Program-made: the position numbers and the translations under genes
The notes under the pieces: model-generated
The model's database searches: none
Seen by the model: only the letters and a program-made list of their open reading frames with translations
Told to the model about the DNA's origin: nothing
Part shown: piece by piece, positions 25,985-33,374 of the stretch
Layout of the letters: each line of letters starts with the position of its first letter
Numbering within the stretch: position 1 is the first letter of the stretch
Assembly: GCA_944380855.1 (NCBI GenBank)
Contig: CALWIW010000001.1
Span: forward strand, 62,001 to 126,000
Length of the DNA: 64,000 nt
Reading direction: 5' to 3'
Source of the DNA: an uncultured Clostridia bacterium
GTDB lineage: Bacteria > Bacillota > Clostridia > Oscillospirales > Acutalibacteraceae

Positions 25985-26025
25985 AACGCACAAGGGCGGT
26001 ACTAACCCCACCCTTGTTCTGCGTT
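25985..26025 (-). promoter_or_regulatory. Intercistronic hairpin between aroF and tyrA
   Basis: AACGCA / TGCGTT and ACAAGGG.GG / CC.CCCTTGT pair to form a long stem directly after the aroF stop. On the minus strand it is followed by only TTTT, so it could be a weak terminator or an mRNA-processing or stability element within the operon. Confidence 0.55.
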
Positions 26026-26028
26026 AAA

Positions 26029-27045
26029 TCAAATATTATCTTTCATATAGTCTTTAAGCTTAAATACTTTTTTGGCAAGGTCGTCAAACTGCTCAGGAGT
26101 CAAAGACTGAGCTCCGTCGCACAAAGCGTGGGCAGGGTCGTTGTGAACCTCAATAATAAGTCCGTCTGCACCTGCCGCAACAGCGGCTATTGCCATAGGC
26201 TCAACAAGCCATGATTTGCCTGTTGCGTGGCTGGGGTCAACAACAACAGGAAGATGTGACAAGGATTTTACAATCGGGATTGCCGAAAGGTCAAGGGTGT
26301 TTCTTGTGAAGGTTTCGTATGTTCTGATACCTCTTTCACAAAGAATAACCTGGTCATTTCCTCCTGCCATAATATATTCTGCACTCATAAGCCACTCTTC
26401 AATTGTAGCGGAAAGACCTCTTTTCAAAAGTATCGGCTTATTTACCTTTCCAAGCTCCTTTAAAAGCTCAAAGTTCTGCATATTTCTTGCTCCGACCTGA
26501 ATAATATCAACGTTCTCGAACATATCAATATGAGAAACCCTCATAATTTCAGTAACAATAGGCAGACCTGTTGCCTTTCTTGCAGCTTTTAAAAGGTCAA
26601 GCCCCTCTGATTTAAGGCCCTGAAAAGCATAAGGAGAGGTTCTGGGCTTAAATGCACCGCCTCTGAGAATTGACGCACCGGAAGCTTTTACCTTTCTTGC
26701 AATCTCTGTTACCTGCTCTTCAGACTCTACAGAACAAGGTCCTGCCATAATCTGCAAGCTTCCGTCGCCTATTTTAACTCCGTTTGCAAGTTCTATAACG
26801 GTATTTTCCGGGTGAAATTTTCTGTTAGCCTTTTTATAAGGCTCCTGAACTCTTTTTACGCTCTCTACAAAATCCTGAGCATCTATATAATCAATATCAA
26901 TTTGTGTGGTATCTCCGATAAGACCTAGAACAGTTGAATGAACGCCGTCCCATTTGTTTACCTTAACATTATACCGGCTTGTAAGCATATCGGTAAACAT
27001 CAAAACTTGCTCTTTGGAACATTCAGGTTTTAATACAATAATCAT
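26029..27045 (-). CDS. aroF: 3-deoxy-7-phosphoheptulonate synthase (DAHP synthase, type I beta)
   Basis: First committed step: erythrose-4-phosphate plus PEP. 338 residues. An N-terminal ferredoxin-like domain (about 1-70, [14 protein letters not shown]) precedes the catalytic barrel, as in Thermotoga-type enzymes; there it mediates inhibition by aromatic amino acids. Catalytic blocks: [47 protein letters not shown] and [15 protein letters not shown] precedes the ATG. A dedicated promoter lies in the 167-base gap upstream, so it heads the operon aroF-tyrA-aroB-aroA-aroC-pheA. Confidence 0.96.
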   Translation of the reverse strand: MIIVLKPECSKEQVLMFTDMLTSRYNVKVNKWDGVHSTVLGLIGDTTQIDIDYIDAQDFVESVKRVQEPYKKANRKFHPENTVIELANGVKIGDGSLQIMAGPCSVESEEQVTEIARKVKASGASILRGGAFKPRTSPYAFQGLKSEGLDLLKAARKATGLPIVTEIMRVSHIDMFENVDIIQVGARNMQNFELLKELGKVNKPILLKRGLSATIEEWLMSAEYIMAGGNDQVILCERGIRTYETFTRNTLDLSAIPIVKSLSHLPVVVDPSHATGKSWLVEPMAIAAVAAGADGLIIEVHNDPAHALCDGAQSLTPEQFDDLAKKVFKLKDYMKDNI

Positions 27046-27065
27046 TTTTCTTTACCTCCAATACA

Positions 27066-27097
27066 GGCAGTGACGCAAAGCAAAACGCTACATTGCC
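27066..27097 (-). promoter_or_regulatory. Leader hairpin upstream of aroF
   Basis: On the minus strand GGCAATG and CACTGCC pair around an inner GCG / CGT, ending about 20 bases before the aroF start. It could affect mRNA stability or attenuation. No leader peptide rich in aromatic codons was seen. Confidence 0.4.
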
Positions 27098-27155
27098 CCA
27101 AAATATCAAATAATAGTGCAATCTACAAAATAAGTATACATTATTATTTTATGAT

Positions 27156-27184
27156 ATTTTATCACTACTCTTTTCTAATTTCAA
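27156..27184 (-). promoter_or_regulatory. Promoter of the aroF operon
   Basis: On the minus strand TTGAAA (27179-27184) and TAAAAT (27156-27161) are separated by 17 bases, about 110 bases upstream of aroF, so the mRNA has a ~100-base leader. Confidence 0.65.
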
Positions 27185-27212
27185 TACTTTAAAGCAAAAA
27201 AATTTTGAATTA

Positions 27213-27740
27213 TTATACGTACTTTTCCAAGAGCATTCTTATTATCTCATCGCAGACCGCCATAGGAGACAGACTTGCGTCAACTGTCATTGTGGCATTT
27301 TCCCTGTATAACGGCAGCCGTCTTTCGTAAAGGTCAAACATTATCTGTTTTTTGTTTTCTCTTTGCAAAAGAGGTCTTGTGGTGTCGTCTTTCAGTCTTT
27401 CCCAAAGCACCTCGGCTTTTGCATCAAGAAGAACAATTTCACCCGTGGTTTTTAAAACATCTGCGTTTCTTTTAAAGGTCAAAGCTCCTCCCCCTGTTGA
27501 AACAACAAGTTTTTTAAGCTTTGCCATATCACAGCAGGCACGGTATTCAAGGTACCTGAAATACTCTTCTCCCTGTCTTGAAAAAATCTCGGGAATTTCC
27601 ATTTTTTGAGATTCTTCTATGTAACGGTCGGTATCCACAAATTTCCGTCCTGTCTTTTTTGCAAGCATATTTCCCACTGTTGTCTTTCCACAGCCCATAA
27701 AGCCGCAAAGAATAATATTCACATTATCGAGCCTGCTCAT
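27213..27740 (-). CDS. aroK: Shikimate kinase
   Basis: Phosphorylates shikimate with ATP. 175 residues with the P-loop GFMGCGKTT (13-21), the substrate Asp pair in FVDTDRYIE, the RQGEEYFR block and the shikimate-binding STGGGA. The gene starts inside the aroE stop (ATGA overlap), so the two are translationally coupled as a separate aroE-aroK unit upstream of the aroF operon. Confidence 0.96.
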   Translation of the reverse strand: MSRLDNVNIILCGFMGCGKTTVGNMLAKKTGRKFVDTDRYIEESQKMEIPEIFSRQGEEYFRYLEYRACCDMAKLKKLVVSTGGGALTFKRNADVLKTTGEIVLLDAKAEVLWERLKDDTTRPLLQRENKKQIMFDLYERRLPLYRENATMTVDASLSPMAVCDEIIRMLLEKYV

Positions 27741-28576
27741 TTGTTCATCAACTCCGCTGCTGCGTCAAGACACAGCTTATCAATATCATTTTTATCATAC
27801 TTACTGCCGTCCCATATTTCATGGGCAACAACCGCCTGCCATACAAGCATGGACATTCCGCCCACTGCCTTACAGCCCATAGCTTTTGCTTTCTTAACAA
27901 GCTGAGTTTCCAAAGGATTATAAACCGCGTCAAACAAAGCCTTTGTCTTTGAAAGAACCTTATCCTCAACCGGCTGTGCCTCCGTCTTAGGATACATTCC
28001 TATAGGTGTAGCGTTTACCAAAAGGTCGATATCTCCCTCAATCTGATTAAGCTCACAGAAGCTTACTTCAGCATTAAGGGTATTCTTAATTTCCTCACAT
28101 AAAGCCTTGCAGATTTCCTCGTCTTCTTTTCTCACAGCAAAGCTGAGATTTGCATTTTTTAAAGCTGCCTCATATGCCATTGTTCTTGCAACACCACCGC
28201 AGCCGAGTATTACCACCCTGCCCTCATGGGAAATTTTTTCCGCCTCCAGTGCTTTTAAAAAGCCGTCTGGGTCTGTTGTGTATCCGCAGGAACCATTTTC
28301 GGAAAAAGCCACTGTATTGACGCTTCCGTACATTTTAGCCTTTTGGTCAAGTCTTTGAAGCAAAGGGATTATTCTTTGTTTATGGGGAATTGTAATATTG
28401 AATCCATCGAGCTTTGACAGAACAGCTGCATATTGACTCTCCAAATTTTCAGGAGAAATATCAAAAACGCCGTACTCAGCCTCTATACCTGAAAGCTCAA
28501 ATAATCTCTTGTGAATAAATGGCGACATAGTGTGACCCATAGGGTGACCTATAACCGCATATTTTTTTAGACTCAT
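27737..28576 (-). CDS. aroE: Shikimate dehydrogenase
   Basis: NADPH-dependent reduction of 3-dehydroshikimate. The ATG at 28576 with GGGAG eight bases before is preferred over a GTG at 28585 that falls in the ribosome site; it gives 279 residues. Signatures: VIGHPMGHTMSPFIH (substrate site), NITIPHKQ with the catalytic Lys, the NADP loop VILGCGGVARTM and NATPIGMYP. It is first in its operon and divergent from acpP. Confidence 0.96.
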   Translation of the reverse strand: MSLKKYAVIGHPMGHTMSPFIHKRLFELSGIEAEYGVFDISPENLESQYAAVLSKLDGFNITIPHKQRIIPLLQRLDQKAKMYGSVNTVAFSENGSCGYTTDPDGFLKALEAEKISHEGRVVILGCGGVARTMAYEAALKNANLSFAVRKEDEEICKALCEEIKNTLNAEVSFCELNQIEGDIDLLVNATPIGMYPKTEAQPVEDKVLSKTKALFDAVYNPLETQLVKKAKAMGCKAVGGMSMLVWQAVVAHEIWDGSKYDKNDIDKLCLDAAAELMNK

Positions 28577-28694
28577 TAAAAACACTCCCGTCCGTCAGCC
28601 TGTTAAAACCTAAACAATTATAACATATAATGTCAATTTTCATACAAAAAACAGGTTGAAATAATAAAAATTAAAAAAATTTTTAAAATAAGTA

Positions 28695-28723
28695 TTGACA
28701 AAGTATGGAATACACAATAATAT
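28695..28723 (+). promoter_or_regulatory. Promoter of acpP
   Basis: TTGACA (28695-28700) and TAATAT (28718-28723) are separated by 17 bases. The start is then near 28730, giving a leader of about 120 bases. Confidence 0.8.
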
Positions 28724-28770
28724 GATGTTTGTAATATGCTGTTGAGAATCAATACTTTGGTTTTATTATA

Positions 28771-28808
28771 GCATAAGTACCGTCGGCTTGTCCACCGACA
28801 AGCTATGC
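28771..28808 (+). promoter_or_regulatory. Hairpin in the acpP mRNA leader
   Basis: GCTTGTC / GACAAGC (28786-28792, 28797-28803) form a perfect inner stem with a 4-base loop, enclosed by GCATA / TATGC. There is no T-run after it, so it is not a terminator. No FapR- or FabT-type operator was recognised nearby. Confidence 0.5.
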
Positions 28809-28848
28809 AATGAATAATAATTTATTAAGTTTTTAGGAGGAAACTAAA

Positions 28849-29076
28849 ATGGTTTTGGAAAAAGTAAAGAACATTTTGGCAGAACAGTTTGATGTAGAAG
28901 AAGACAGCATTACAGCTGAAACTAATCTTCAGGACGACCTCGGTGCAGATTCTCTCGACGTTGTAGATCTTCTCATGTCCATTGAGGACGAGTTTGAGAC
29001 AGAAATTCCTGACGAGGAAGTAGAGAACATCCACACAGTTGGCGATCTCGTTGCTTACATCGAAGCTAACTCATAA
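28849..29076 (+). CDS. acpP: Acyl carrier protein
   Basis: A 75-residue acidic carrier of fatty-acid intermediates. Ser35 in GADSLD is the 4'-phosphopantetheine site, and the four-helix pattern with VDLLMSIEDEFETEIPDE is typical. TAGGAGG lies 8 bases before the ATG. It stands alone between its own promoter and terminator, with no fab genes beside it. Confidence 0.97.
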   Translation: MVLEKVKNILAEQFDVEEDSITAETNLQDDLGADSLDVVDLLMSIEDEFETEIPDEEVENIHTVGDLVAYIEANS

Positions 29077-29091
29077 TTGACTTTTTAAACT

Positions 29092-29121
29092 AAGGGCCGG
29101 TTAATCCGGTCCTATTTTTTT
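29092..29121 (+). terminator. Terminator of acpP
   Basis: GGGCCGG / CCGGTCC stem with a TTAAT loop (one G-T pair), followed by TATTTTTTT. Confidence 0.88.
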
Positions 29122-29133
29122 GCTTTTAACTGC

Positions 29134-29162
29134 TTGAAAAGTATAAAAAAACTCTGTATAAT
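29134..29162 (+). promoter_or_regulatory. Promoter of proS
   Basis: TTGAAA (29134-29139) and a consensus TATAAT (29157-29162) are separated by 17 bases, about 88 bases upstream of proS. Confidence 0.8.
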
Positions 29163-29249
29163 AGGAATGTTAAGGCGTAAAACATATATCGCCTGATATT
29201 TTGTAATTACGACAATTTTTCAAAATACAAAAGATGGAGTGATTTTGCC

Positions 29250-30689
29250 ATGGCAGAAAACAAAAAGCTGGTGGAAGCAATTACAAGCAGAGATGAAGAC
29301 TTTGCAAAATGGTACACAGATATAGTTAAAAAGGCAGAGCTTGCCGATTATTCAGGTGTAAAGGGCTGTATGGTTATCCGCCCCTACGGATACGCAATTT
29401 GGGAAAATATACAGGCAGACCTTGACAGACGTTTCAAGGAAACAGGTGTTGAAAACGTATATATGCCTTTGTTTATTCCGGAAAGTCTCCTGCAAAGAGA
29501 AAAAGACCATGTAGAGGGCTTTGCTCCCGAGGTTGCCTGGGTTACTCACGGCGGAAGCGACAAGCTTACGGAAAGACTTTGCGTGCGTCCGACTTCCGAA
29601 ACTCTTTTCTGCGAGCATTATCAGAAAATCATCAACACATACAGAGATTTGCCTAAACTTTATAATCAGTGGTGCAATGTTGTAAGATGGGAAAAAACCA
29701 CCCGTCCTTTCCTGAGAACCTCGGAGTTTTTGTGGCAGGAAGGTCACACAATGCACGAAACAGAGGAGGACGCAAGAGAGGAAACCTTGAGAATGCTTAA
29801 GGTTTACGAGGACTTCTACAGAGAAACTCTTGCAATTCCTGCTGTTGTAGGCAGAAAGACAGAAAAAGAAAAGTTTGCCGGTGCAATGGAAACATATACA
29901 ATCGAGCCTATGATGCACAACGGCGTTGCTCTTCAGGGCGGTACTTCCCACTATTTCGGCGACGGCTTTGCAAGAGCCTTTGACATTAAGTTTGCCGGAA
30001 GAGACAACAAGCTTCACTATCCGCACCAGACCTCATGGGGCGTTTCCACAAGAATGATAGGTGCTATCATCATGGTTCACGGCGACGACGACGGACTTGT
30101 GCTTCCTCCGAAGATTTCACCTATTCAGGTTGCAATTGTTCCTATAGCAATGCACAAAGAGGGAGTTTTGGATAAAGCCGCTGAACTTAAAGCAAGGCTT
30201 GCAGGCAAGTTCAGAGTAAAGCTTGACGACAGTGATAACTCACCGGGCTGGAAATTCAGTCAGTATGAAATGAAGGGCGTTCCGGTAAGAGTTGAAATAG
30301 GTCCTAAAGACATAGAGAAAAACCAGTGTGTACTTGTAAGACGTGACACAAGAGAAAAAATCTTTATTTCCCTTGATAATCTTGAAGCCGAGGTAGAAAA
30401 GGCTTTGCAGCTTGTTCACGACGGAATGTACGAAAAAGCCCTTAAAAATACTCAGGAGAAAACCTTTACAGCTGCAAACTTTGACGAATTCTGCGATATC
30501 GCTAAGAACAAGCCGGGCTTTATTAAAGCCATGTGGTGCGGCGATGTAGAGTGCGAAGAAAAAATCAAAGAGGTTACAGGCGGCGTAAAGAGCAGGTGTA
30601 TTCCTTTTGAAGAGGAGCATATAAGCGACGTTTGCGTATGCTGCGGAAAGCCTGCAAAGCACCAGGTTTACTGGGGCAAGCAGTATTAA
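29250..30689 (+). CDS. proS: Prolyl-tRNA synthetase, archaeal/eukaryotic-type (ProS type 3)
   Basis: Class II synthetase charging tRNA-Pro. At 479 residues it lacks the editing insertion of the ~570-residue bacterial form. Class II motifs: motif 2 in [24 protein letters not shown] and motif 3 in [18 protein letters not shown] in the active site is also present. The C-terminal domain has a [12 protein letters not shown]...CVCCGKPA cysteine set that probably binds zinc, as in archaeal-type enzymes, and ends with Tyr. GGAGTG precedes the ATG. metA follows after 46 bases without an obvious terminator. Confidence 0.96.
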   Translation: MAENKKLVEAITSRDEDFAKWYTDIVKKAELADYSGVKGCMVIRPYGYAIWENIQADLDRRFKETGVENVYMPLFIPESLLQREKDHVEGFAPEVAWVTHGGSDKLTERLCVRPTSETLFCEHYQKIINTYRDLPKLYNQWCNVVRWEKTTRPFLRTSEFLWQEGHTMHETEEDAREETLRMLKVYEDFYRETLAIPAVVGRKTEKEKFAGAMETYTIEPMMHNGVALQGGTSHYFGDGFARAFDIKFAGRDNKLHYPHQTSWGVSTRMIGAIIMVHGDDDGLVLPPKISPIQVAIVPIAMHKEGVLDKAAELKARLAGKFRVKLDDSDNSPGWKFSQYEMKGVPVRVEIGPKDIEKNQCVLVRRDTREKIFISLDNLEAEVEKALQLVHDGMYEKALKNTQEKTFTAANFDEFCDIAKNKPGFIKAMWCGDVECEEKIKEVTGGVKSRCIPFEEEHISDVCVCCGKPAKHQVYWGKQY

Positions 30690-30735
30690 TTTACCTCCTG
30701 TTCATAAATTTCAAACAAAAGGTAGGGTGTAATAA

Positions 30736-31671
30736 ATGCCTATAAAAGTAAAAAACAATTTGCCGGCTATACAGATATTGGAAAGTGAAAATATCTTTGT
30801 AATGCCGGAAGAAAGAGCATTAAAACAGGATATAAGACCTCTTAAGCTTCTTATTCTGAATTTAATGCCCACAAAAATCGAAACAGAAACCCAGCTTTTG
30901 AGGCTTTTGGGAAACAGTCCTTTGCAGGCGGATATTGAGCTTTTGCAGATGGAAACCCACAAATCAAAAAACACATCTTCTCTGCACCTTACCACCTTTT
31001 ACAAAACCTTTACAGAAATCAAGGACAATAAATTTGACGGAATGATAATCACAGGTGCACCTGTGGAGCTTATGGAGTTTGAAGAGGTTGACTATTGGGA
31101 AGAGCTTAAAACAATAATGGAATGGTCAAAAACAAACGTTTATTCCACATTTCATATTTGCTGGGGAGCTCAGGCAGGTCTTTACTATCACTACGGTGTA
31201 AGAAAATATCAATTCCACGAAAAGCTTTCCGGAGTGTTTAACCACCGCATATTAAACCATAATCACCCCCTGCTCCGCGGTTTTGACGATACCTTTGTAA
31301 TACCCCATTCAAGAAATACCGGCGTTTATCAGGAAGATATTGAGAAATGCTCGGAGCTTGAAATCCTTGCCACATCAAACGAAGCCGGCGTTTCCATAGT
31401 ATGCAACAAAAACGGACGTCAGTTTTTTGTATTGGGTCACGCTGAATACGACCGCAACACTCTGGCTGCTGAGTATTTTCGTGATAAAAACAGGGGCATA
31501 AATCCAAAGATACCGGAAAATTATTTTCCAAACGACGACCCCACAAAGCTTCCGCCTATGGTTTGGCGAAGCAACGCCACTTTGCTTTACACAAACTGGC
31601 TTAACTACTATGTATATCAGCAGACGCCCTACGACTTGGAAGAGCTTAAAAAGATGTACGAGGAAGATTAA
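30736..31671 (+). CDS. metA: Homoserine O-acetyltransferase, MetA family
   Basis: Activates homoserine for methionine synthesis. 311 residues with the catalytic triad as in the E. coli/B. cereus enzymes: Cys142 in HICWGAQA, and His235 and Glu237 in LGHAEYD. Residue 111 is Glu ([12 protein letters not shown]). In published work on MetA, Glu at 111 selects acetyl-CoA and Gly selects succinyl-CoA, so acetyl transfer is predicted despite the common label succinyltransferase. Other met genes are not adjacent. An AGGGTG ribosome site and a strong terminator flank it. Confidence 0.95.
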   Translation: MPIKVKNNLPAIQILESENIFVMPEERALKQDIRPLKLLILNLMPTKIETETQLLRLLGNSPLQADIELLQMETHKSKNTSSLHLTTFYKTFTEIKDNKFDGMIITGAPVELMEFEEVDYWEELKTIMEWSKTNVYSTFHICWGAQAGLYYHYGVRKYQFHEKLSGVFNHRILNHNHPLLRGFDDTFVIPHSRNTGVYQEDIEKCSELEILATSNEAGVSIVCNKNGRQFFVLGHAEYDRNTLAAEYFRDKNRGINPKIPENYFPNDDPTKLPPMVWRSNATLLYTNWLNYYVYQQTPYDLEELKKMYEED

Positions 31672-31690
31672 TTTATCTTTAAAACAACAG

Positions 31691-31730
31691 CACCTCAGCG
31701 GATTTTTTAGTCCTCTGAGGTGTATTTTTT
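31691..31730 (+). terminator. Terminator after metA
   Basis: CACCTCAG / CTGAGGTG stem (31691-31698, 31715-31722) with an inner GGA / TCC, followed by TATTTTTT. Confidence 0.9.
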
Positions 31731-31752
31731 GTTGTACAGCAATGTTATGGTG

Positions 31753-31830
31753 AAAATTTGGGGATTCCAAAGGGACAGTGTCCCTTTGGCAGGCGGTTTG
31801 GAGGACAGCATCCTCCAAGGTCTTAAATAC
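31753..31830 (-). repeat. Family B repeat, partial copy
   Basis: The two core hairpins are intact: CCAAAGGGAC / GTCCCTTTGG and TTGGAGGA / TCCTCCAA, followed by GGTCTTAAATAC as in the longer copies. Beyond that point the sequence becomes the sigF terminator instead of the third hairpin. Confidence 0.85.
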
Positions 31831-31832
31831 AC

Positions 31833-31876
31833 AAAAACACACCGGAAAACGCTGCTGTTTTCTTCGGTGTGCTTTC
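31833..31876 (-). terminator. Terminator of the spoIIA operon
   Basis: On the minus strand GCACACCG and CGGTGTGT pair around an inner GAAAAC / GTTTTC stem, followed by TTTTTGTG, immediately after the sigF stop. Confidence 0.85.
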
Positions 31877-31877
31877 T

Positions 31878-32537
31878 TTATACCACAAGTAAATTTTTCA
31901 AATTTGCCAAAATTTTTTTCTCCCGCCGGCTCACCTGAACCTGCGTTATATTCAAAACCTTTGCCGTCTGTGATTGGGTCATGTGCTTGTAATAACGCAA
32001 AACTATCAGCTTCTTATCATCATCATTTAAATCCCTGACCGCCTGTCTTAAAGAAATAATCTCCGACAGCTTTTCTTCAACCGAGTCAACAGGAATATCA
32101 GTTACGTACTCGTCCCCGTCACGGTCAAGGTTATTAAGGGAAACAGGAAGCCTTGAGGCGTTTAAAGCCTCAGACACTTTTTCCGGTTCTGTTTCCAAAA
32201 TTTCTGCAAGCTTATTTACGGTTATCTCCTCACCGTACTTTCTAAGGTATTCATCACTGACCTTAGACGCTTTCATAGAAAGCTCTTTCAGACTTCGGCT
32301 AACCTTTACGGTTCCCCCGTCACGGAAAAGCTGTTTTATTTCACCTAAAATAACAGGAACGGCATAGGTTGAAAATTTTATTTCCCTGTCTTGGTCAAAA
32401 TTATTGATTGCCTTTAAAAGACCCACACAGCCTGCGGAAAAAAGGTCGTCGTATTCTATTCCTCTTCCCTTAAATCTCCTTGCACAGGCGTGAACAAGTC
32501 CCAAATTTGCTTCGGCAATTTCCTGTTTATTCTCCAT
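31878..32537 (-). CDS. sigF: RNA polymerase sigma-F factor
   Basis: First forespore-specific sigma factor. 219 residues: region 2 (YDDLFSAGCVGLLKAINNFD, FSTYAVPVILGEIKQLFRD), then GTVKVSRSLKEL, region 3 (ITVNKLAEILE) and region 4 (LIVLRYYKHMTQSQTAKVLN, VQVSRREKKIL). It starts at the helix NLGLVHACARRF, about 35 residues later than the B. subtilis protein, so the N-terminal segment before region 2 is missing or very short. It is last in spoIIAA-spoIIAB-sigF and overlaps spoIIAB by 11 bases. Confidence 0.96.
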   Translation of the reverse strand: MENKQEIAEANLGLVHACARRFKGRGIEYDDLFSAGCVGLLKAINNFDQDREIKFSTYAVPVILGEIKQLFRDGGTVKVSRSLKELSMKASKVSDEYLRKYGEEITVNKLAEILETEPEKVSEALNASRLPVSLNNLDRDGDEYVTDIPVDSVEEKLSEIISLRQAVRDLNDDDKKLIVLRYYKHMTQSQTAKVLNITQVQVSRREKKILANLKNLLVV

Positions 32538-32994
32538 GACCTAAATCAGCCCCTCCCGAGCTGTTTCTGTGACGGATTATATTTTTTTCAAGTGTAACTG
32601 TCGTGCCTTTTCCTACTGTGGAAGAAACCTTTATTTTATCCATAAAGCTCTGCATAACGGCAAAGCCCAAGCCGGCACGCTCGTCCCCTGCTGTTGTAAA
32701 TAAAGGCTCCATTGCCTGTTTTATATCGGGGATACCGCAGCCTTTGTCACGGATTTTTATTACTATTTTTCCCTTGTCAGTAATCTTCACATTTATGTAT
32801 ACCGTTCCCTCTGAGTAGCCGTAGCCGTGTACTATGCAGTTGGTTACCGCCTCGGAAACAGCAGTTTTAATATCAGCAAGCTCGTTTATAGTCGGGTCAA
32901 GCTGTAAAACAAATGACGCCACTGCACTTCTGGCAAAGCTTTCATTTGTACTTTTTGCAGGAAAATTTAAATCCATCTGATTAACAATATTCAT
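32527..32994 (-). CDS. spoIIAB: Anti-sigma-F factor and serine kinase
   Basis: Binds and inhibits sigma-F and phosphorylates SpoIIAA. A GHKL-fold ATPase with N-box SEAVTNCIVHGY, G1 RDKGCGIPD and G2 GLGFAVM. The ATG at 32994 (MNIVNQMDLNFPAKS) with GGGGGTGG just before is preferred over an upstream TTG. 155 residues. It overlaps spoIIAA by 4 bases and sigF by 11, so the stoichiometry of the partner-switch proteins is likely set by translational coupling. Confidence 0.96.
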   Translation of the reverse strand: MNIVNQMDLNFPAKSTNESFARSAVASFVLQLDPTINELADIKTAVSEAVTNCIVHGYGYSEGTVYINVKITDKGKIVIKIRDKGCGIPDIKQAMEPLFTTAGDERAGLGFAVMQSFMDKIKVSSTVGKGTTVTLEKNIIRHRNSSGGADLGHGE

Positions 32995-33290
32995 TTTACC
33001 ACCCCCAAAGAGCAAACGCCTGAAAGGCTTATTATTTTTTCCAGGTTTTTAGGAATGTTCACCACTTCAAGTGAGCCTCCCAAAAGGGAAATTTGCCTGT
33101 ATCTTCCCATTATCAAGCCTATTCCCGAGCTGTCCATAAATTTTACACCGGAAAAATCAAGCCTTAAAACATGAGGTCTCATGGATTCGGCTTTACCGTC
33201 TATTTCGCTTCTTATAGGAGCTGCCGTGTGGTGGTCTATTTCTCCCTTGAGAAATGCGGTCATTATCTCATTTTCATATGTAATCTCCAT
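32991..33290 (-). CDS. spoIIAA: Anti-anti-sigma factor
   Basis: STAS-domain partner that frees sigma-F when dephosphorylated by SpoIIE. 99 residues from the ATG at 33290 (GGAAGTGA before it). The phosphorylated serine lies in the conserved FMDSSGIGLIMGRY motif (about residues 52-65). First gene of the spoIIA operon. A perfect 0A box lies 77 bases upstream, consistent with activation by phosphorylated Spo0A as in B. subtilis. Confidence 0.96.
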   Translation of the reverse strand: MEITYENEIMTAFLKGEIDHHTAAPIRSEIDGKAESMRPHVLRLDFSGVKFMDSSGIGLIMGRYRQISLLGGSLEVVNIPKNLEKIISLSGVCSLGVVK

Positions 33291-33306
33291 TTTTTCACTT
33301 CCTATA

Positions 33307-33353
33307 TAAAAATACGTCCATACCAATATAATAATTAGTATGAACGTATTTTT
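33307..33353. terminator. Hairpin terminator between folC and spoIIAA
   Basis: AAAAATACGTcCATAC and GTATGaACGTATTTTT form a long stem (one mismatch) with a 14-base A/T loop. T-runs occur on both strands; on the minus strand it would end folC transcription just before spoIIAA. Confidence 0.75.
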
Positions 33354-33366
33354 TTGTTTTATTCTG

Positions 33367-33374
33367 TTGTCGAA
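33367..33374 (+). promoter_or_regulatory. Perfect 0A box upstream of the spoIIA operon
   Basis: TTGTCGAA matches the Spo0A consensus TGTCGAA exactly. It lies directly after the folC stop and 77 bases upstream of spoIIAA. A GAAT with ACA before it, on the minus strand nearby, resembles a sigma-H -10, but no good -35 was found. Confidence 0.65.

Noticed and set aside
25985..26025. A functional T-box upstream of tyrA
   Set aside because: Only a split T-box-like core is visible; there is no stem I, specifier loop or room for one in the 62-base gap.
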